Source: Bradyrhizobium sp. CCGUVB1N3
GTDB lineage: Bacteria > Pseudomonadota > Alphaproteobacteria > Rhizobiales > Xanthobacteraceae
NCBI RefSeq assembly: GCF_024199925.1
Contig: NZ_JANADR010000001.1
Span: 8,125,501-8,189,500 of the forward strand
Reading direction: 5' to 3'
DNA length: 64,000 nt
This document shows positions 1-8,756 of this stretch, in pieces; the first letter of the stretch is position 1; each line of letters opens with the position of its first letter. A program made the position numbers and the translations under genes. The notes below the pieces were generated by a model. That model worked only from the letters and a program-made list of their open reading frames with translations. It did no database searches and was not told the origin of the DNA.

Positions 1-193
1 TGTGCAGCCAGGAAGAACATTGACCGGCTTCCAGCCCAACGCGCTGCAAAGCGAAGCGGGTATTTCTCAGCCAGGAAATTAGCGCCTCGGGCTCGGTATC
101 CGTCACTCCTTCCCGGACGATATTTCCATCTTGATCAACGATGCAGATCGCGGTGCGCTTGAGAGAGACGTCGAGTCCAGCGAAGTAATTCAT
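1..193 (-). CDS. IS110-family transposase, N-terminal part (runs off window)
   Basis: The reverse strand from ATG at 193 reads MNYFAGLDVSLKRTAICIVD and continues open to base 1. This is the start of the DEDD (RuvC-like) domain of IS110-family transposases, with the first catalytic Asp in GLDVS. Only about 64 codons are in the window, so the C-terminal serine domain cannot be judged. The family inserts elements through a bridge RNA encoded in a non-coding end; the adjacent 194-540 stretch is the likely site of that RNA. Family call is firm, intactness unknown. Confidence 0.85.
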   Translation of the reverse strand, partial: MNYFAGLDVSLKRTAICIVDQDGNIVREGVTDTEPEALISWLRNTRFALQRVGLEAGQCSSWLH

Positions 194-540
194 CAGGATC
201 TCCAGCTCATCTTGTTGGGCGAATCGATCGACGTATTATGCGCCCTAGAGGTCGGTGCCCGGTTACTTCATCTCATCGCTGCACTCGTTCCGCGTGCCGG
301 CTTCGCCGTCGCTATGCTCACGCGGCCCGGGTGCCATTTCAGGTGGGCGATGCGCAATGGCGCACGCCTGATCGGGGCCTAGCGGCCCCCAGGCCGTCAA
401 GGCCAAGCCCCTCATCAAGGATGAGGGGCGGAAAACGGCGGGCCGTGTCGTCGCTGCACTCCGGCCCGCACCAACCCCGCTCGTTTTCCGGCCTGTGACG
501 GCCGACCCCTGCTCATTGGCGCTGGCCTAGTTCCGGTTGC
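194..540 (-). mobile_element. Non-coding end of IS110 element (candidate bridge-RNA region)
   Basis: This GC-rich stretch upstream of the IS110 start codon has no convincing gene and contains short inverted segments (for example GGGGCC/GGCCCC around 376-392 and CCCCTCAT/ATGAGGGG around 410-428). A similar stretch recurs at about 32220-32375 without a transposase. IS110-group elements carry their bridge RNA between the left end and the gene, so this is the expected place. Exact element boundary not resolved. Confidence 0.45.
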
Positions 541-613
541 ATGCGCAACCTTGTCCGTTGGCGATCACTGCGCGGTATCCGGTGTGACTTCGGTTTCTGA
601 CGTGGCGGGCCGC

Positions 614-808
614 TCAGGCTTTACCACGCGTCTGAGTGAACGGAAGCGGAATAGGGCGAGCTAACGAGCGGGATGCGCGCGATGGGTTACCCGCCCAGAC
701 TTCGTATTGATCGGCAAGCTTCAAGAGGCGTTGCTTCGTAAACGGATCAGCCTTTTCAGCAATGTCGCGGACCTGCAAAGCTCGTGCCCGATAGAAATCC
801 TCGTCCAT
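614..808 (-). CDS. Small conserved protein, paralogue of 18234-18428
   Basis: A 64-residue basic protein beginning MDEDFYRARALQVRDIAEKA. It is nearly identical along its length to the product at 18234-18428, including the segment DPFTKQRLLKLADQYEV, and conservation in two diverged copies argues for a real gene. No signal peptide or membrane segment; predicted mostly helical. It belongs to a family of short proteins I associate with Bradyrhizobium, but no function is known to me. The flanking DNA is duplicated too. Confidence 0.6.
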   Translation of the reverse strand: MDEDFYRARALQVRDIAEKADPFTKQRLLKLADQYEVWAGNPSRASRSLARPIPLPFTQTRGKA

Positions 809-1018
809 GAAACACCAAACACATGTTGCGACTGAATTATCCAGATATAGCGCTCGATTCGGCCAGGAGTCTGCTTCTTTTGCGCGATGGTTAAGCGCAT
901 TCTGGAATCGTCCAGCTTGCGCCAGCGCCGGCTCGCTCGGTTTTGCCGGGTAGGGCGCGCAGTACCCCTGCTCGCCGCGAATTGCCCCGCCGAGCTAGCG
1001 CGCGCATCGAGCAAAACG

Positions 1019-1141
1019 TCATTGCAGCGTACGCGGACCAGCCCCCATCGTTCTTGCCAGCAGGCGGTCTTCAAGCTGGCGGATTTTGTCCAACATCTCA
1101 TGAGCCTCGTCGGCATCGCGGGCGACAATGGCGAAGACCAT
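1019..1141 (-). pseudogene. C-terminal fragment of small helical protein (copy of 18635-18902)
   Basis: Reading from ATG at 1141, a 40-residue peptide ends with KIRQLEDRLLARTMGAGPRT. The same ending is found at 18635-18733, where it is the frameshifted tail of a longer gene. Here the upstream part is missing, so this is best read as a remnant. Confidence 0.45.
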
Positions 1142-1323
1142 CCTATGTTGAATTTTGGTGCGTGTCGCAAAAAGGCCTGCAGATAGAACCTAACGCGCAC
1201 GGATATCCGTCCGCCGCAAGGGTCAGTCCCTCGCGCGCAGGCGCGCACCTCTCGGTGTGCGGCGTCCGTCCCTCCGCGTCCCTTCGGTCGCCAGGCACGG
1301 CCGACGGCCGCAAACAAAGGAGA

Positions 1324-1440
1324 GACGACAGCAAGGAACGCTTCGATATTCACCGGCATCTCACCGACCGCATCGTCGCGGCGATCGAGGCCGGTGCGGG
1401 ACCATGGCTGATGCCCTGGCCGCACACAGGAGCAACCTAA
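1324..1440 (+). pseudogene. Fragment of ArdC-type antirestriction protein N-terminus
   Basis: The frame reads SKERFDIHRHLTDRIVAAIE followed by AGAGPWLMPW and then stops. The pattern of a short helix ending in xVTDRIxxxLExGxxPWxxPW is the start of ArdC-like plasmid antirestriction proteins (single-strand DNA-binding domain followed by a zincin-like domain). Nothing of the rest of the protein follows. It is probably a relic of plasmid or conjugative-element DNA. No clear start codon. Confidence 0.5.
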
Positions 1441-1688
1441 GGAATGTACAGCACGGCAAGGAGTGCGAGCGCGGCGATGGCGCAGAGAACCACTGTCTTA
1501 CCGATCACCGCGCGTTTCTCGATTTGCTCGGCCGCGTATCCGAAACCCCGAGCGAGATTGAGTAAGCTGTCTTGTTCGAGCCCTCCCGGCGAATGCTCGG
1601 CCTGTTGCAGGTAACCCTGCTCGAGCCGCCGGAACTCTTCCGCCCGCAATCTGCGCGCACGCACCGACATACGCATTGTCCGTTCCAA
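1437..1688 (-). CDS. Small single-pass membrane protein
   Basis: An 83-residue product. The first 60 residues are charged and helical (RRLRAEEFRRLEQGYLQQAE), and the last 20 form one hydrophobic helix (VVLCAIAALALLAVLYIP) reaching the C-terminus, which suggests a tail-anchored protein. It overlaps the stop of the ArdC fragment on the opposite strand by four bases. Codon-position composition looks coding. Function unknown. Confidence 0.5.
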   Translation of the reverse strand: MERTMRMSVRARRLRAEEFRRLEQGYLQQAEHSPGGLEQDSLLNLARGFGYAAEQIEKRAVIGKTVVLCAIAALALLAVLYIP

Positions 1689-1834
1689 CTAGCTCCAACC
1701 AGCTCATCAAGATGCCCGAAGGCTATCCGCGAACTGCGGGCCGGATGTGACCGCCGGCCCACCAGATCGGATAGTTGAGACGGCGGGATCACGTCAGCAG
1801 ACTCCGCCGAATCTGCCGTTCACGAGGGCCGGTG

Positions 1835-2179
1835 ATGAGTAAGGAAGGAAAAGGCGAAAAGGGAGCAATGAAGGGCGGAGGGCGGCACGAATTCTTTGTG
1901 GTGAATCTGACCAATGAAAAGCTGAAGGGGCACGTTTTGTGGAGAAGCGGCGGCAACGAGATCAAGCTCGATGTCAATGGTCTTGAGCCCGGCAGGGGCT
2001 CGCCACGAAAGCAGTTTTTCCCGTCGAGCGGTAACCGGGATTATTGGCGCTGGTCGGAACGGTTCAGGGAGTACCAGCTGAACTGTTACGATGGCGACAC
2101 CTATGCCGTCGTAACCATCAGCGGCTACGGAATCGGGGTGCTTGTTACCGCCACGAGCCCCGATACGTGGAAATGGTAG
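1835..2179 (+). CDS. Hypothetical small beta-rich protein
   Basis: Start chosen at ATG 1835 (MSKEGKGEKG), with purine-rich GAGGGCCGG upstream; ATG 1868 is an alternative. The 114-residue product has a Lys/Gly-rich head and then alternating hydrophobic strands (FFVVNLTNEKLKGHVLW, YAVVTISGYGIGVLVTAT), rich in Trp and Tyr, without a signal peptide. The shape is that of a compact beta sandwich. I do not recognise the family. Confidence 0.45.
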   Translation: MSKEGKGEKGAMKGGGRHEFFVVNLTNEKLKGHVLWRSGGNEIKLDVNGLEPGRGSPRKQFFPSSGNRDYWRWSERFREYQLNCYDGDTYAVVTISGYGIGVLVTATSPDTWKW

Positions 2180-2389
2180 CATAGCGCGCGGTGCTGCCCT
2201 TTGCGGCGTCGACCATGCCCGCAATCCCACGCCTCATCCAACTGGCCCAACTTGTCCGTAACCGTCGCCAGGCTGAGAGTTGCGCGCGGACATCCCTGTC
2301 GTTGCCAAGCAGATACCCCATCCGCTCCGCGTGCTTAGACCGCCCACGCGGTGGCTATAGCTCAATGCTTCTGTCCGCTCTCGCGTGCC

Positions 2390-2515
2390 TTGCCATCTCT
2401 CCTAAGGGTCGGCAGGAAAACCTTCTCGATATAGGTACGGAAGCTCACGCCATCGATTGGCCCCTCGGGAACCATGGCGCATCGATCCGGTCATGGCGCA
2501 CGCCGGCTTGAGCTG
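2390..2515 (-). pseudogene. IS630-family transposase remnant
   Basis: The reverse strand reads RHDRIDAPWF and, after a one-base shift, PIDGVSFRTYIEKVFLPTL. This is the segment of IS630/Tc1-type transposases just before the second catalytic Asp. Only about 40 codons survive, in two frames. The surrounding bases 2180-2389 hold nothing else that I can recognise. Confidence 0.6.
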
Positions 2516-2615
2516 TTGCACTCTCGGCGATCGCCGAGAGACTATTGGCAGGCAGGCCCTTCGGCGCTGCAAGGCCCGGGCTCACAGACTCGCATCTTGC
2601 AGTCAGTCGCGTTGT

Positions 2616-2960
2616 TCAGCGACGAGCGTGATGCTTGAGATATAGGCCCTCATCACACCACTGCGCCGTGTAGATCTCGTTCCTGATGGCAAACGTTGTC
2701 ATGGGCTCATTGTCGGTCGGCAGGAGGTACCATTGGCGCAGTAGCCAGAGCATGGCATCTGGGACGTATTGGTCGCCGTGAACAAAGTCCTGGGGAACGT
2801 ACACTCCGATGTCCGGAAGGCCGTACAGTGCGTGCGAACCGCCTTGCCCGGAGGACGATGCACCGGCTGTGGACGATGCCGCTACCGCAGATGATGGAAC
2901 AGTTCCGGGGCGCACCTCCACCGGTCTGTGGTGTTCAAACCCAGGTTGCGGAATCAGCAT
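2616..2960 (-). CDS. Short protein made largely of the rhizobial effector tail domain
   Basis: A 114-residue product. After a low-complexity Ser/Ala/Gly linker (residues about 20-42) comes a domain with the pattern HGDQYVPDAMLWLLRQWYLL, then PxTTFAIRNEIYTAQW and a basic end. The same pattern (G-W-x-H-G-x-Q, LLP, P-x-T, I-x-x-x-x-Y-T-A) ends the neighbouring pseudogene, ends the effector at 46665-48356 and sits near the N-terminus of the protease at 4989-6587. It starts five bases after the stop of the upstream pseudogene, so it may be that gene's severed second tail rather than an independent gene. Confidence 0.5.
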   Translation of the reverse strand: MLIPQPGFEHHRPVEVRPGTVPSSAVAASSTAGASSSGQGGSHALYGLPDIGVYVPQDFVHGDQYVPDAMLWLLRQWYLLPTDNEPMTTFAIRNEIYTAQWCDEGLYLKHHARR

Positions 2961-2964
2961 AATG

Positions 2965-4382
2965 TCAGCGCCCGAGAAAATTATTTAAAGTCGCGACCTC
3001 GCTTCTTCCTCTCCCTGCCCACTGCGCCGAATACAGCCAACCACGGATCCGCAGATGTGTCGGCCGAAACGGCCCCGGCAGGAGTCCGTGTGTGTCGAGT
3101 GCACGGATCAGCACGGGAGGAGCCGGTTGGATGCCGTGCTCCCAGCCCAAACCGACCATACTTCCAAAATCGGCCTCCGACGGGCGAGCGACGAAACTCG
3201 ATGACGCTTCCGAAGTAACGGCAAATGAAGATCGTCCGGTGGCTTGATCCCACAGCGGCGAAGCATCGCCGATGCCGCTTACAAACGGGGGGAGGTACCT
3301 GCGACGCGCCGTGCTGCGGAGCGCCTTCGGCCGCCGCATCGTCCAGAAACGACATGATCAGTTCTTGATCGCCCTCACTGAGGTCGAAGTCATCTGGGAA
3401 GCCGAAGTCACCTAGTGATCCCGCAGCCTCCGACGATGCGCCAGGCGGCGCCGAGCCGCCGTACGCCGAGGATAGCTCCCCACGTCTGGCAGGCGATAAT
3501 GGCCGAAGCACAGCTGAGGCCGGGGCAACTTGAGCATCGTGACGCGGCCCATAGCTCGTGGACACATCCGGCGCGACAACCATGTACTGAGTGCCCGGCC
3601 CGGCGCTCGATTGCGCCTGCTCGCGGCACAATTCTCGAAGGTGCCCCAACGCAGCCGGCAGTTGGTGGTCCTTATAGTGTTCAGCATCCTGGGTCAGCGT
3701 ATTGTCGTACAGGCGGCTAGCTATCGATCTCTTTTTTGCGCCTGGAGCCAATTACTGAATCCGCGTAGAGCAGAAGCGTAGTTGCGGACAGTGGCTGGTT
3801 GCACAGGCAAGGGTGCCATCCTGAAGTCGGAAATAAGCCTCTCATCCTCAGCACACATCGCTTTGATGGGGCGGCCAGCGCGGCTGGTGATAAGATGCCC
3901 GACCGGCCTCCCGGCAACGATGTTTTGAAGACGTCTCAACGCCAGCGAAAGAAGTTGCGGCGAAGAAGGCTTGAGGGTGCTCGTATAGACCTGCAAATCG
4001 GCATCCAGCTGGCTCAACCGACCGGCCATTGGCTGCCTTCCAGTCTGGCGAAGCCAGACGCCGAACTTACTCGCTACGCTTTCCAGCGTCTCCCTGTAGT
4101 GTTTTTTGTGGTTTCTTTCGGTTTCTATTGCGAGTCTTGAGATGAGTTGCGCATCACTTTCGAAGAGCTGTTTCTGCCGGTCAGAGAAACCTGCGGGCGA
4201 GAGACCTCTCATTGAATCCGGGGGTAAGACGCACGATCGCCCTCCCGGCACCGACAGCTCGAAGGTGTTCCAACGTTACATCAAGAACTCGTCGGTCAGA
4301 AACGCTGAGCGCGGTCAAGACTGGAAGGCCGCCACTGGCCGGTCGGTTGAGCCATCCGGTAGCTCTTCGGACTGTCCGTCAT
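2965..4382 (-). pseudogene. Broken repeat-type type III effector (NopD/BEL2-5-like layout without protease)
   Basis: A start ATG at 4382 is preceded by GGAGGG, but the frame closes after 28 codons. Coding then continues in other frames: 4251-3721 carries helical units resembling the core-binding domain of tyrosine recombinases (HYRETLESVASKFGVWLRQT, and again VRNYASALRGFSNWL). Then 3751-3330 carries an acidic linker (DFGFPDDFDLSEGDQELIM), and 3339-2965 carries the tail domain (GLGWEHGIQPAPPVL ... LRIRGWLYSAQW). The order is that of the intact effector at 46665-48356, so the gene was an effector inactivated by several frameshifts. No tts box was found upstream. Confidence 0.6.
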
Positions 4383-4479
4383 CGTCGATCCCTCCTTCAG
4401 AATTTACTCAGCGCGCAATCAGCCAACCACCGTTTGCAGGCGTTTGGAGCATATTCTTCGTCGGATTGTGAGCCAAGGG

Positions 4480-4992
4480 TCAATCGGTGGGCGGCACTGT
4501 CGTCCGCGAAGCGAGGATAGCAGAAGCCTGCAGATCCACGCTTAAAGTCCAGTCGATCTCGAGGGTGCCAGTGTGGAAATCGTCGACAAGCGGGTGTGTG
4601 AAACGAGCATCGACGCAAATTTCTGCGTGGCGGCGATGCAGCAAGAGAGTGAGAAAGTCCCTGCCCTATCTCACCCCGATGCGGCCGCTTGCGATAATCG
4701 AAGCGAAGTACAGGACCAGATTGCCGGTCTGGAAACCGAGCTTCGTCCAGCCCAACTCTGTCCAATCGACGGTGGGAATTGGAAGCTCGGGGAACTCGAT
4801 GAAGAGAGTTTCGATCTGAGCCGTGTCATAGGCGAAGCGCTGCCCTCACTTCTTGCGCCACGCGATCAGCACATGTTTCGTCCCAGGCGCCAGATCGAGC
4901 GCCGCTCGTTCAGATGGATCGACCGGGATGAGGCGGCAACCGGAGTGCAATTCGGATCGAATGCTGTCGCTGGCGTTCCAAAGAAGGCTCAT
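4480..4992 (-). pseudogene. Gene coupled to the aspzincin effector, interrupted by two stops
   Basis: The ATG at 4992-4990 overlaps the stop of the upstream protease gene (ATGA), the usual sign of translational coupling. The frame reads MSLLWNASDSIRSELHSGCR and closes at 4846 after 48 codons. The same frame continues past that TGA with RFAYDTAQIETLFIEFPELP, past a TAG after IASGRIGVR, and ends after ILASRTTVPPTD at 4480, 171 codons in all. Coding-like sequence on both sides of each stop argues for a once single gene. Its place suggests a partner (chaperone or immunity-like), but I recognise no family. Confidence 0.5.
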
Positions 4993-6587
4993 CGGCGGCT
5001 GACCTCTTCGGCGAACAGGCCGTAACTATCGGCGTTGGTCATGTATTGGGTTGTCGATAGGCGAGGGAAGCTTGGCTCGTCGTGATAGGCATGGTCGTCA
5101 GTGCCCAAAACCAGATGTGTTGCCTCATGCACAACGGTTGCGGATCGGAGGCGGTCGGAATTGGCGAAGTGCCGTTCATGCAGATTGATCCCGCTGTCGG
5201 GGAGCAAGCGCCGGATGTGATTCATGGCATAAGATCCACCAATCACTCCCATGGTGAGGGTGCCGAAGAATATCGCAGCTAGTGCTCCGGCATGCTCTAC
5301 GCGCAGTTCCTCAACTGACCCACTGCTATGGAACGACGCCGAGCCACGCTCGAACGCCATCCCTCCTGCCAGAAACAGACCCAAACCAGACCATCCCGAG
5401 CTCACCGAGCGGGACCGCAACGATCTTGGAACGATACGCCACTCCGGCCAGGTCACTGGGCCGGCCCTGACATAAGCAAGCGTGGCGTCGTTGGATCTCG
5501 GCCGAATCCGGTACAGAGGAGCGTCGACGAACCACGCTTTGAAACGCTGCCCTTGTGTTATTGGCTTGTAGCGATTGAGATAGGTGGCCACCTTCCTATA
5601 GCTTGCGAGGATTTCCCGGATGTCGGCGAGGTCCTGTCTGCTAGTGCCCGCGACACCAAAATATCTGCTCAAGGCCGGTCTCACCTCTTGCTCGACGTCT
5701 TCTTGCATGCGGGGATCCAAGTAGGCTTCTAGCTTCTGGGTGGTGATGCGGACGAAGCTATTCGCCCGTTCATGGTCTCTTGCAACAGTGTCTTCGTAGT
5801 TGTGCAATAGCTGAGGCGTACCGCGTACCTCGACCCTGTTGGTGCCTGCGGGATTGATCACCGAAAGCGGGTTATCATTGATATAGCTGTCGATATTGAT
5901 GATGTGGGCGTCATCGGGATAAGGATTCATTTTTCGGCGCCCCATCAGGCCGGGCCAAGGGCCAACTGCCTGGAGTTGCTGCCCGTCAGACGTGAGCCTC
6001 CGGAGGTGAGGCCGCGCCGGCTTGAGAGAGTCATGAACGTCCCCATCGAGTGTTATGGACTCCTCCATATCGGGAGCCAGTAATCTTGGGGGAGACCGAG
6101 TATCAAGACTGGTGCTGCGTTCGCCGGTCAATAACGTGTCGGTTTGGCGGACGATGATGTCGTCTGGTCTGCCTAATAGCCCGAACGTGGCTGTGTAGCT
6201 CACGTGACCGATCATGAAAGTTGTTTGCGGACGAAATGCGCTCGGCAGTACTCCATTGGAGAGCATTGCGGCCCTGAGCTCGGGCGACGCGGGTTGGTCG
6301 CCGTGCTGCCAACCTCGAACGTACATTGCTAGATTTGGAGTGGCAGGCGCGTATACACTTTGGTCCGGCAAATAGGTCGGCCACGGCCTCCGGGCGGGGC
6401 TAGGTGTATTCCAATTGTCGGCAGGCAACTGGCTGACTAGGTCCACTCCCAACCGAAACTCCGTCGAAAGCGGGAATGTCGCGGGTTCATCAACCACTGC
6501 CAAAACTCCCCTTCTGCTTCTTGCCGACGAAGCTCCATAGCTCGTCCTACTTAAGGCGTTCGGTGCGGATCTCAACCATGATGTCAT
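4989..6587 (-). CDS. Putative effector with aspzincin (M35-like) metalloprotease domain
   Basis: A 532-residue product. Residues about 91-147 are the effector tail domain (RGWQHGDQPASPEL, P-Q-TT-FMIGHVSYTAT), placed N-terminally here. The middle is helical and ends with two hydrophobic stretches (GLGLFLAGGMAF; ALAAIFFGTLTMGVIGGSYA). The C-terminus has the zinc-protease motif HEATH (487-491) followed by GTDDHAY (495-501) and NADSYGLFAEE. H-E-x-x-H plus G-T-x-D-x-x-Y is the aspzincin signature, with Asp498 the likely third zinc ligand and Glu488 the catalytic base. The tail domain shared with tts-linked proteins suggests type III secretion, although no tts box is evident upstream. The downstream gene overlaps by four bases. 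Confidence 0.65.
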   Translation of the reverse strand: MTSWLRSAPNALSRTSYGASSARSRRGVLAVVDEPATFPLSTEFRLGVDLVSQLPADNWNTPSPARRPWPTYLPDQSVYAPATPNLAMYVRGWQHGDQPASPELRAAMLSNGVLPSAFRPQTTFMIGHVSYTATFGLLGRPDDIIVRQTDTLLTGERSTSLDTRSPPRLLAPDMEESITLDGDVHDSLKPARPHLRRLTSDGQQLQAVGPWPGLMGRRKMNPYPDDAHIINIDSYINDNPLSVINPAGTNRVEVRGTPQLLHNYEDTVARDHERANSFVRITTQKLEAYLDPRMQEDVEQEVRPALSRYFGVAGTSRQDLADIREILASYRKVATYLNRYKPITQGQRFKAWFVDAPLYRIRPRSNDATLAYVRAGPVTWPEWRIVPRSLRSRSVSSGWSGLGLFLAGGMAFERGSASFHSSGSVEELRVEHAGALAAIFFGTLTMGVIGGSYAMNHIRRLLPDSGINLHERHFANSDRLRSATVVHEATHLVLGTDDHAYHDEPSFPRLSTTQYMTNADSYGLFAEEVSRR

Positions 6588-6750
6588 GCAATCCCATGCA
6601 ACCCATGCCAGGCGGCGTGTCGAAAAAAATACTTAAAAGGCCTTAAAAACGCTATTCCTGACACTTCACGGACACTCGCGAGGTTAGTCATCGAGAGTGT
6701 TGCGTTTTTCCCGGAAATAAGGTGGCTTCAACGGGAAGCTCTGCTTCCGA

Positions 6751-6975
6751 TCAACTGACGATTTCCTCGCGGCGCAATTCTGCGATGCTCGCTGCAGAAA
6801 GGCCCAGTTCCTTCAGAACCTCGTCGGTATGTTGCCCGAGCATGGGCGGCGGCAGGCCGGGGCTGCGCTCGTCTCCGACGAAAGTGACGGGATGTCCGAC
6901 GCAGTTTAGGCGACCCGCCGCCGGATGATTGTATTCCATGATGAGCGTATCCGCCTTGGTGTGCGGATGTTCTAG
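6751..6975 (-). pseudogene. C-terminal remnant of CaiB/BaiF-type CoA-transferase
   Basis: The reverse strand reads IMEYNHPAAGRLNCVGHPVT, then PGLPPPMLGQHTDEVLKELG and LSAASIAELRREEIVS before the stop. The P-P-P-x-L-G-Q-H-T-x-E-V-L segment is the conserved end of class III CoA-transferases. The first 300 or so residues are absent, so only the tail remains. Confidence 0.7.
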
Positions 6976-7136
6976 CCGTAATTCTCACACGGCCAATTGC
7001 TCTGCGACGGGGATAGGAGGATCTGGCGAAGGCGACGAGGAGCCGTGGCGCTGAAGGCGCGGGTGGCGATTTGATTTTGAGCGTCTCCGTTGGGCCTTGT
7101 TGGTGATGTCGCCGATTGGACGCGTCGCAGCTTCGC

Positions 7137-7559
7137 GTGTCAGGACGGCGAGGCGCGAGCCTTGGCGGCTTCGGTCACACGGCGAGCCACGTGTCCCCAC
7201 TCCTGGGCGGCTGGGCAGGCCGACGCCATGGCGATCTTGATGCGGCGGACGCTGATGCGCACCAGTGCGCCGATCTTCAGGAGCTTGAGGCGGATGGTGC
7301 CGCAGGTGGCGTCCGCAAAGGTGGTTTCGGCAAGGCCGATGCGCCGCAGGGCACGGATCAGCACATAGGCCATCGAGGCGAACCACAGCCGCAGTGTTGG
7401 CGCGCATGGTCGCTGCGGAAGTGCGGTCGTCGCCGCAGAAGCGCGGTCGGCATAGAGGTCGAGCTTACACTCCTTGATGCGGTTCGCTGCCGCCCAACTT
7501 TGGTAGGTCGACAATTCTACGGTCTGTGTGAATGTGGGCCTGTTGATGAACGAGAGCAA
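7137..7559 (-). pseudogene. IS1380-family transposase, C-terminal remnant
   Basis: The reading AAANRIKECKLDLYADRASA, followed by LRLWFASMAYVLIRALRRIG and GTIRLKLLKIGALVRISVRR, is the C-terminal third of rhizobial IS1380 transposases. A single-base change near 7410 alters the phase, so the product is broken. An N-terminal piece of the same family lies far away at 48483-48815, and a sliver at 11440-11515. Confidence 0.75.
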
Positions 7560-7565
7560 GCGCGG

Positions 7566-7770
7566 CTGGCGCTGGGCGTCATCTCTGGTCTTGTTATTGG
7601 TCCGGGCCGCGCCAAGGCTGGATCTGACGATTTGTCAATGGGCGGGTCAGCGGCAACCAGAGTGGGCATGCCAACCAAGCACAACGGTGCCAACCCGAAT
7701 GCCTTCGGGCTTTCGACCTCTCAAATCCGCTTGATGACGCAGCGCCAGGGCGCCTACAGCCAAACGACTA
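7566..7770 (+). pseudogene. Possible truncated gene upstream of the type VI-like module
   Basis: An open frame starting at the IS1380 junction reads GLVIGPGRAKAGSDDLSMGG and TRVGMPTKHNGANPNAFGLS before drifting into noncoding-like sequence. It lies just before, and on the same strand as, the type VI-like genes, which suggests a 5'-truncated member of that operon. Family not recognised. Confidence 0.25.
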
Positions 7771-7782
7771 GGGAATTCAACG

Positions 7783-8739
7783 ATGCCAAATGCCAGCATG
7801 CGACTGAGCGTTCCAGAAACTTTTTCTTCTCCTCAGACCAAGTCGAGTTATCTGCGCCTCGGCTCTTATTCGGACGACGAGGCAAAACTTGTCACTGGTC
7901 TCAAGGCGACGGTCAACGATGATCCGGCAGTCACCCGCGAGCATGAAAGCGACAACGCTGGCATACTTGCCTTCACCAACAAGGACTTCCAGGCAAATGT
8001 CGAAGGCGCGGCACTGTTGAAAATCGGGGGCGGCCAAACGATGGAGGTCACGAACGGAAACGTCCAGCACAAGGTGCCAAAGGGCATCTATGAGATCTCC
8101 GCCGAGAATGGCGTGTCAATCACTGCTGGTAGCGCTGTGACGTCCGCGGACATCATCCTGACGGCTTCGAACCGGGTCAAGTTGGTCAATAAAGGTGACA
8201 AAGTAGAAACGACCACTGGCAACACCGAAAAGCGGATTATGGGCAACACCGAGGAATTCTTCGACGGAACAAAACTCACCTGTATGCGCGGCGCGACTAC
8301 CCAGCTGACGATGGCCAGGAACGTATCAGTCTTCTTTGGAGAAGCGTTCACCTATAAGATTTCAAGATCATGTTTATTTAATCTGGGCGATGCGCAATCT
8401 GTCACGGTTGGCAACAACCTCAACATTGTCAGAGGCCACGACGTCAAGCAAGTGATCGGCGAATCGATTAAGTGTGTTTTGGGACCCGACTTCAAGTCGG
8501 CTGATAGTAGTCAAACAATTCTCAAAACAAGCAGTTTCAAATACGTACCCGATGAAGACCTGAAGGTGGTCGGCCGCGACAGCAAGATCTGCAAGACCAG
8601 CGTGTCCGTTACAGAAAAAGCCGTGAGGCAGGGCAAGTTAAGCACGGCGCAGCACGAGCTTGTCATCCAAGCAGCAGAGAACATGTCCCGCACCGGTAAG
8701 AAGGAAGTCATACAAAAGGACCAGACAATCTTCCTGTAG
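7783..8739 (+). CDS. Beta-repeat protein of a type VI-like accessory module
   Basis: A 318-residue product with no signal peptide. Most of it is a run of short alternating strands with the rhythm VxNGNVQHKVPKGIYEISAE, SVTVGNNLNIVRGHD, DEDLKVVGRDSKICKTSVSV. This is typical of the triple-stranded beta-helix needles that follow VgrG/gp5 domains. No OB-fold VgrG core is visible. The downstream DUF3540 gene and TPR gene on the same strand support a type VI secretion-related context. It could serve as a spike accessory or a phage-tail-like structural protein. Intact frame and ordinary codon use. Confidence 0.45.
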   Translation: MPNASMRLSVPETFSSPQTKSSYLRLGSYSDDEAKLVTGLKATVNDDPAVTREHESDNAGILAFTNKDFQANVEGAALLKIGGGQTMEVTNGNVQHKVPKGIYEISAENGVSITAGSAVTSADIILTASNRVKLVNKGDKVETTTGNTEKRIMGNTEEFFDGTKLTCMRGATTQLTMARNVSVFFGEAFTYKISRSCLFNLGDAQSVTVGNNLNIVRGHDVKQVIGESIKCVLGPDFKSADSSQTILKTSSFKYVPDEDLKVVGRDSKICKTSVSVTEKAVRQGKLSTAQHELVIQAAENMSRTGKKEVIQKDQTIFL

Positions 8740-8756
8740 CTGACCAGAGAGCAAGA

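Noticed and set aside
721..1425. 234-codon minus-strand frame
   Set aside because: It overlaps better supported small genes in other frames, and its composition is unlike a protein.
6588..6720. Possible tts box upstream of the aspzincin effector
   Set aside because: Neither strand holds GTCAG followed by TT and the central CGAAAG; only scattered matches.
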